Assembly: GCF_900120195.1 (NCBI RefSeq)
Contig: NZ_LT635539.1
Coordinates: forward strand, 3,092,661 to 3,156,660
DNA length: 64,000 nt
Direction of reading: 5' to 3'
DNA from: Blautia sp. Marseille-P3087
GTDB lineage: Bacteria > Bacillota > Clostridia > Lachnospirales > Lachnospiraceae
Shown: positions 61,825 through 64,000 of the stretch, piece by piece
Layout: each line of letters starts with the position of its first letter
How positions within the stretch are numbered: the stretch's first letter is position 1
Program-made: the position numbers and the translations under genes
The notes under the pieces: generated by a model
Seen by the model: the letters and a program-made list of their open reading frames with translations, nothing else
What the model was told of the DNA's origin: nothing
Databases searched by the model: none

Positions 61825-62484
61825 TTATGATCTTTGTAGTGTTTCCAGTCTTTTCGAATCAAGGATTGTGATTTTACCGCGGGAGAGTTTGACGAGTCCT
61901 TCGCTTTGAAAGTATCGGAGCATTCGAGTGATAACTTCCCTGTGGGAACCAAGATGGTTGGCGATGGTTTCGTGAGTGATCTTTAATTCATTTGTTCCTT
62001 CGATAGAGGTCTCTTCTAAAAGAAATGAAGCAACACGCTTATCCAAACTCTTCCACATGATTTGTTCAATCAGCCACATGACATCAGAAAAACGGGTAGC
62101 CATTAACTCATTGGTATAGTTTGCGACAGGAGCAGAATCCTTCATGATGCCCTTATAGATTTCAGCAGGGATAATCCAAAGATCAGTATCTTTTTCAGCT
62201 TCAATGGTTACTTCAAATTGGATGGACCGCATGATACATGAGGCGGATAAAAGACACATATCCATATCGAACAGACGGTAAAGTGTAATCTCCCGTCCTT
62301 CATCTGAAAGTATGTAGGTTCGAAGCTGCCCAGATTTAACCAGTAATAATCCAGTACAGTCCAGGTTTCCGTTGTGAATGATCGTTCCTTTTTTAACAAC
62401 CTGTGTGATTAAATTGTCTGAAATTAGTTTTTTCTGTGCTGTATTTAAGTCACTCCATAGTGGAAAATGATTTTCGAAGTTCAT
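61825..62484 (-). CDS. Crp/Fnr-family transcriptional regulator
   Basis: 219 residues from ATG 62484 (AAGGAGATAACTG upstream; an earlier ATG at 62508 lacks a site). The cyclic-nucleotide-type sensor domain has GTIIHNGNLDCTGLLLVKSG and FEVTIEAEKDTDLWIIP, and the HTH is ITHETIANHLGSHREVITRML. No FNR-type Cys cluster, so it is not an Fe-S oxygen sensor. It is convergent with the thiol-redox operon. Targets unknown. Confidence 0.9.
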   Translation of the reverse strand: MNFENHFPLWSDLNTAQKKLISDNLITQVVKKGTIIHNGNLDCTGLLLVKSGQLRTYILSDEGREITLYRLFDMDMCLLSASCIMRSIQFEVTIEAEKDTDLWIIPAEIYKGIMKDSAPVANYTNELMATRFSDVMWLIEQIMWKSLDKRVASFLLEETSIEGTNELKITHETIANHLGSHREVITRMLRYFQSEGLVKLSRGKITILDSKRLETLQRS

Positions 62485-62508
62485 AACAGTTATCTCCTTT
62501 ACGAACAT

Positions 62509-62537
62509 AGTATACTTGCTTTTTTAAGATGCGTCAA
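62509..62537 (-). promoter_or_regulatory. Promoter of the Crp/Fnr gene
   Basis: On the minus strand TTGACG (62537-62532), 17 bases, TATACT (62514-62509), about 25 bases before the ribosome binding site. Confidence 0.7.
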
Positions 62538-62618
62538 TTAAATAATTGACATATGCCATAAATAAAAATATACTGACTATAGTACATGACGGTTGTAAAT
62601 ATGAGGGAGGGATAAATA

Positions 62619-62888
62619 ATGCAGGGAGATGTCAGTTTTACATTTTTGAACCGAATTGAAGAAGTAGAACTGAATATTGTAGATGGACGATGGCAGTCTG
62701 CACTGGCATTGGCATTGACTTTGCCAGATATTTGTGGAGGTATTGCTTTCCCGGAAATTGTTAAACATTATCGATATGGCCGGGTTATGCTGGATCGGCA
62801 AAAAAATCCGACTCGTGATGTGGGAACCCAATATATCCGCTGGTTTGATGAATATGCAGGGGACCACTTTAAATATGGTAAGGGGTAA
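62619..62888 (+). CDS. Hypothetical protein
   Basis: 89 residues after GGGAGGGATAAAT. RWQSALALALTLPDICGGIA and TQYIRWFDEYAGDHFKYGKG resemble a small family of unknown function common in Firmicutes mobile regions. No further neighbour on the strand. It lies 82 bases upstream of the Crp/Fnr promoter region in opposite direction. Confidence 0.65.
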   Translation: MQGDVSFTFLNRIEEVELNIVDGRWQSALALALTLPDICGGIAFPEIVKHYRYGRVMLDRQKNPTRDVGTQYIRWFDEYAGDHFKYGKG

Positions 62889-62997
62889 AATATCGTTTGC
62901 GACAACATATAAAATTGCTTTTAATTAGTTTATGGTGATGAGCTTTCAATTTTGAATGCCAGGTTCGATGTAATCAGAGTAGTTAAACTGCTGCCCC

Positions 62998-63204
62998 TTA
63001 AAAATTCTCTATCCCGAATGATGTTTCTGGGATTTTCCTGCCTGCTGCCCTGGCCGTTTCTATCCATTCACTGATCACATTTTTCACATTTTCAAATGCC
63101 TCGTTAGGCGTCCTTCCATCCGCCATACATCCTAGCAGATCTGGAACGGTCACAATATAGCAATTTTCTTTTGCGGAATATTTCATCACTATACAATAAT
63201 TCAT
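62998..63204 (-). CDS. HicB-like antitoxin-type protein
   Basis: 68 residues from ATG 63204 (TTGGAGGGATTTTG upstream). YCIVMKYSAKENCYIVTVPD, then GCMADGRTPNEAFENVKN is the partial RNase H-like fold of HicB. No HicA toxin is visible on either side. Either an orphan or a remnant of a toxin-antitoxin pair. Confidence 0.85.
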   Translation of the reverse strand: MNYCIVMKYSAKENCYIVTVPDLLGCMADGRTPNEAFENVKNVISEWIETARAAGRKIPETSFGIENF

Positions 63205-63433
63205 CAAAATCCCTCCAAACAAATTAAACTATAAACAGTATAGCATAAAATTTAGAATTGAAAATAGAATGGATTATTATTTGTTAGGCAAATGATTAAA
63301 AACAGAAGAAAAACAGATAAAATACGAAAAAAATGGAGAGATTACAAGACACTATCTGATTTTTTTCTGTTTTTCATAAAAAATCACATATTAATACCGA
63401 TAAAAAGATTTTGAAGAAAATGGAGGTATTAAT

Positions 63434-63640
63434 ATGATTACAAAGAATGAAGTCCCGCTCTGGAAAAAATATGCACTTACCCTTTCAGAGGCTGCTCAGT
63501 ATTTTGGGATTGGCGAAAGAAAACTGCAGCAGATTGCAGATGATAATCGTGATACCGGTATTGTGATATATAACGGTGTCAAGTTGTTATTCAAACGTGA
63601 GAGATTTTCTGAATGGCTGAATGAAGTAAATTCGATTTGA
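63434..63640 (+). CDS. xis: Excisionase of a Tn916-type element
   Basis: 68 residues after AATGGAGGTATTAAT. PLWKKYALTLSEAAQYFGIG and KLLFKRERFSEWLNEV match Tn916-family Xis (winged-helix DNA-binding protein that directs Int toward excision). It lies 79 bases before the integrase, with a hairpin between, as in Tn916-like elements. Confidence 0.9.
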   Translation: MITKNEVPLWKKYALTLSEAAQYFGIGERKLQQIADDNRDTGIVIYNGVKLLFKRERFSEWLNEVNSI

Positions 63641-63654
63641 GAGCGTGATGACAA

Positions 63655-63697
63655 AAGGACACCAGTATGATATTATAATTTTACTGGTGCCCTTTTT
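63655..63697 (+). terminator. Terminator between xis and int
   Basis: AAGG-AC-ACCAGTA (63655-63667) pairs with TACTGGT-GC-CCTT (63682-63694), then a T-run. It may lower int expression relative to xis. Confidence 0.75.
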
Positions 63698-63718
63698 ATA
63701 TGAAAGGGTAGTTTGTAT

Positions 63719-64000
63719 ATGAAAAAGGTTAGCACAAAAAGACGTGATAGTAAAGGAAGGATTTTGCAAAACGGCGAAAGTCAAATGTCGGACGGACGTT
63801 ATCGATATTTCTATTACGTCGGCGGTAAACAGAAAAATTTGTATTCCTGGAAATTGGAAAAGAATGACCGGTTACCGGCAGGAAAAAGGGAATGCGTAGC
63901 ACTGCGCGAGAGAGAAAAAGAACTGCAGTTACAAAACTTACAGGGCGTTAATCCTGAAAAAATGACAGTTCTTGAACTGGTGGAAAGATATCTTGCAATC
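63719..64000 (+). CDS. int: Tn916-type tyrosine recombinase (integrase), 5' part
   Basis: 94 codons are visible, open to the window edge. KKVSTKRRDSKGRILQNGES and RYRYFYYVGGKQKNLYSWKL are the arm-binding N-terminal domain of Tn916-family Int (three-stranded sheet), and NPEKMTVLELVERYLAI begins the core-binding domain. The catalytic Arg/Tyr part is beyond the window. Element end and attachment site should lie just to the right. Confidence 0.9.
   Translation, partial: MKKVSTKRRDSKGRILQNGESQMSDGRYRYFYYVGGKQKNLYSWKLEKNDRLPAGKRECVALREREKELQLQNLQGVNPEKMTVLELVERYLAI

Noticed and set aside
1..64000. CRISPR arrays, tRNA or rRNA genes
   Set aside because: No regularly spaced direct repeats, no cloverleaf-like sequence ending in a CCA/TTCGA pattern and no rRNA-like stretch were noticed on either strand; a covariance search would be needed to be certain.

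Overview
The window looks like a chromosome segment of an anaerobic, low-to-mid G+C Firmicute, most like a gut Lachnospiraceae member. Supporting signs are strong GGAGG ribosome binding sites, TTGACA/TATAAT promoters, desulfoferrodoxin, rubrerythrin, rubredoxin and Hcp, a c-di-GMP-I riboswitch, GPH-type transport and a Tn916-type Xis/Int pair. No tRNA, rRNA or CRISPR array was seen.

Bases 1-17600 are a defence-like island. It holds the end of an AAA ATPase with a DUF4276-type partner, a lipoprotein coupled to a secreted EndA-like nuclease, an AlbA_2/ATPase regulator, a MazG-like pyrophosphohydrolase, and a complete retron. The retron is ordered phosphoribosyltransferase-like protein, winged-helix-like protein, msr-msd RNA, reverse transcriptase. 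A truncated PLD/DUF3427 helicase follows. An insertion-sequence pile-up comes next: an IS21 element sits inside an IS256-family element, which itself sits at the start codon of an IS3-type orfA. An ISL3 copy lies beside them. An Xre regulator and an ArsC/Spx-like protein close the island.

Bases 18000-34400 hold a TetR/MFS/hydrolase/methyltransferase set with a clear operator, two near-identical SprT-like genes, hcp, an HD phosphohydrolase, a YfcC carrier with isoaspartyl dipeptidase, a flavodoxin, a secreted protein and a two-component system. Pieces of one ancestral hcp - crp/fnr - flavodoxin locus occur three times (near 23400-25470, 29000-29830 and 40510-40700), several of them joined at short repeats.

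Bases 34400-41700 hold an uncharacterised catabolic-looking operon (406-residue protein, GcvT-like protein, SDR) divergent from a PucR-type activator with a palindrome in front of its promoter. Gene fragments, an in-frame LysR-cupin chimera and a DUF89 protein follow.

Bases 41880-49130 are a signalling locus. A c-di-GMP-I riboswitch with an intrinsic terminator precedes a solute-binding lipoprotein with a 5'-nucleotidase-C-like tail and two hybrid histidine kinases. Bases 49130-52540 are mostly PAS/DUF4186 genes and decayed remnants (YaiI, relaxase, TetR, Abi_2).

Bases 52790-62510 are an oxygen and peroxide defence block: rubredoxin, hemerythrin, peroxiredoxin, YaaA, PerR, rubrerythrin, LDH, superoxide reductase, rubredoxin, SDR, thioredoxin, rhodanese, CoA-disulfide reductase-rhodanese and a convergent Crp/Fnr regulator. 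Two PerR-box-like palindromes lie in front of two of its promoters. The window ends with an orphan HicB-like protein and the xis and 5' part of int of a Tn916-type element.
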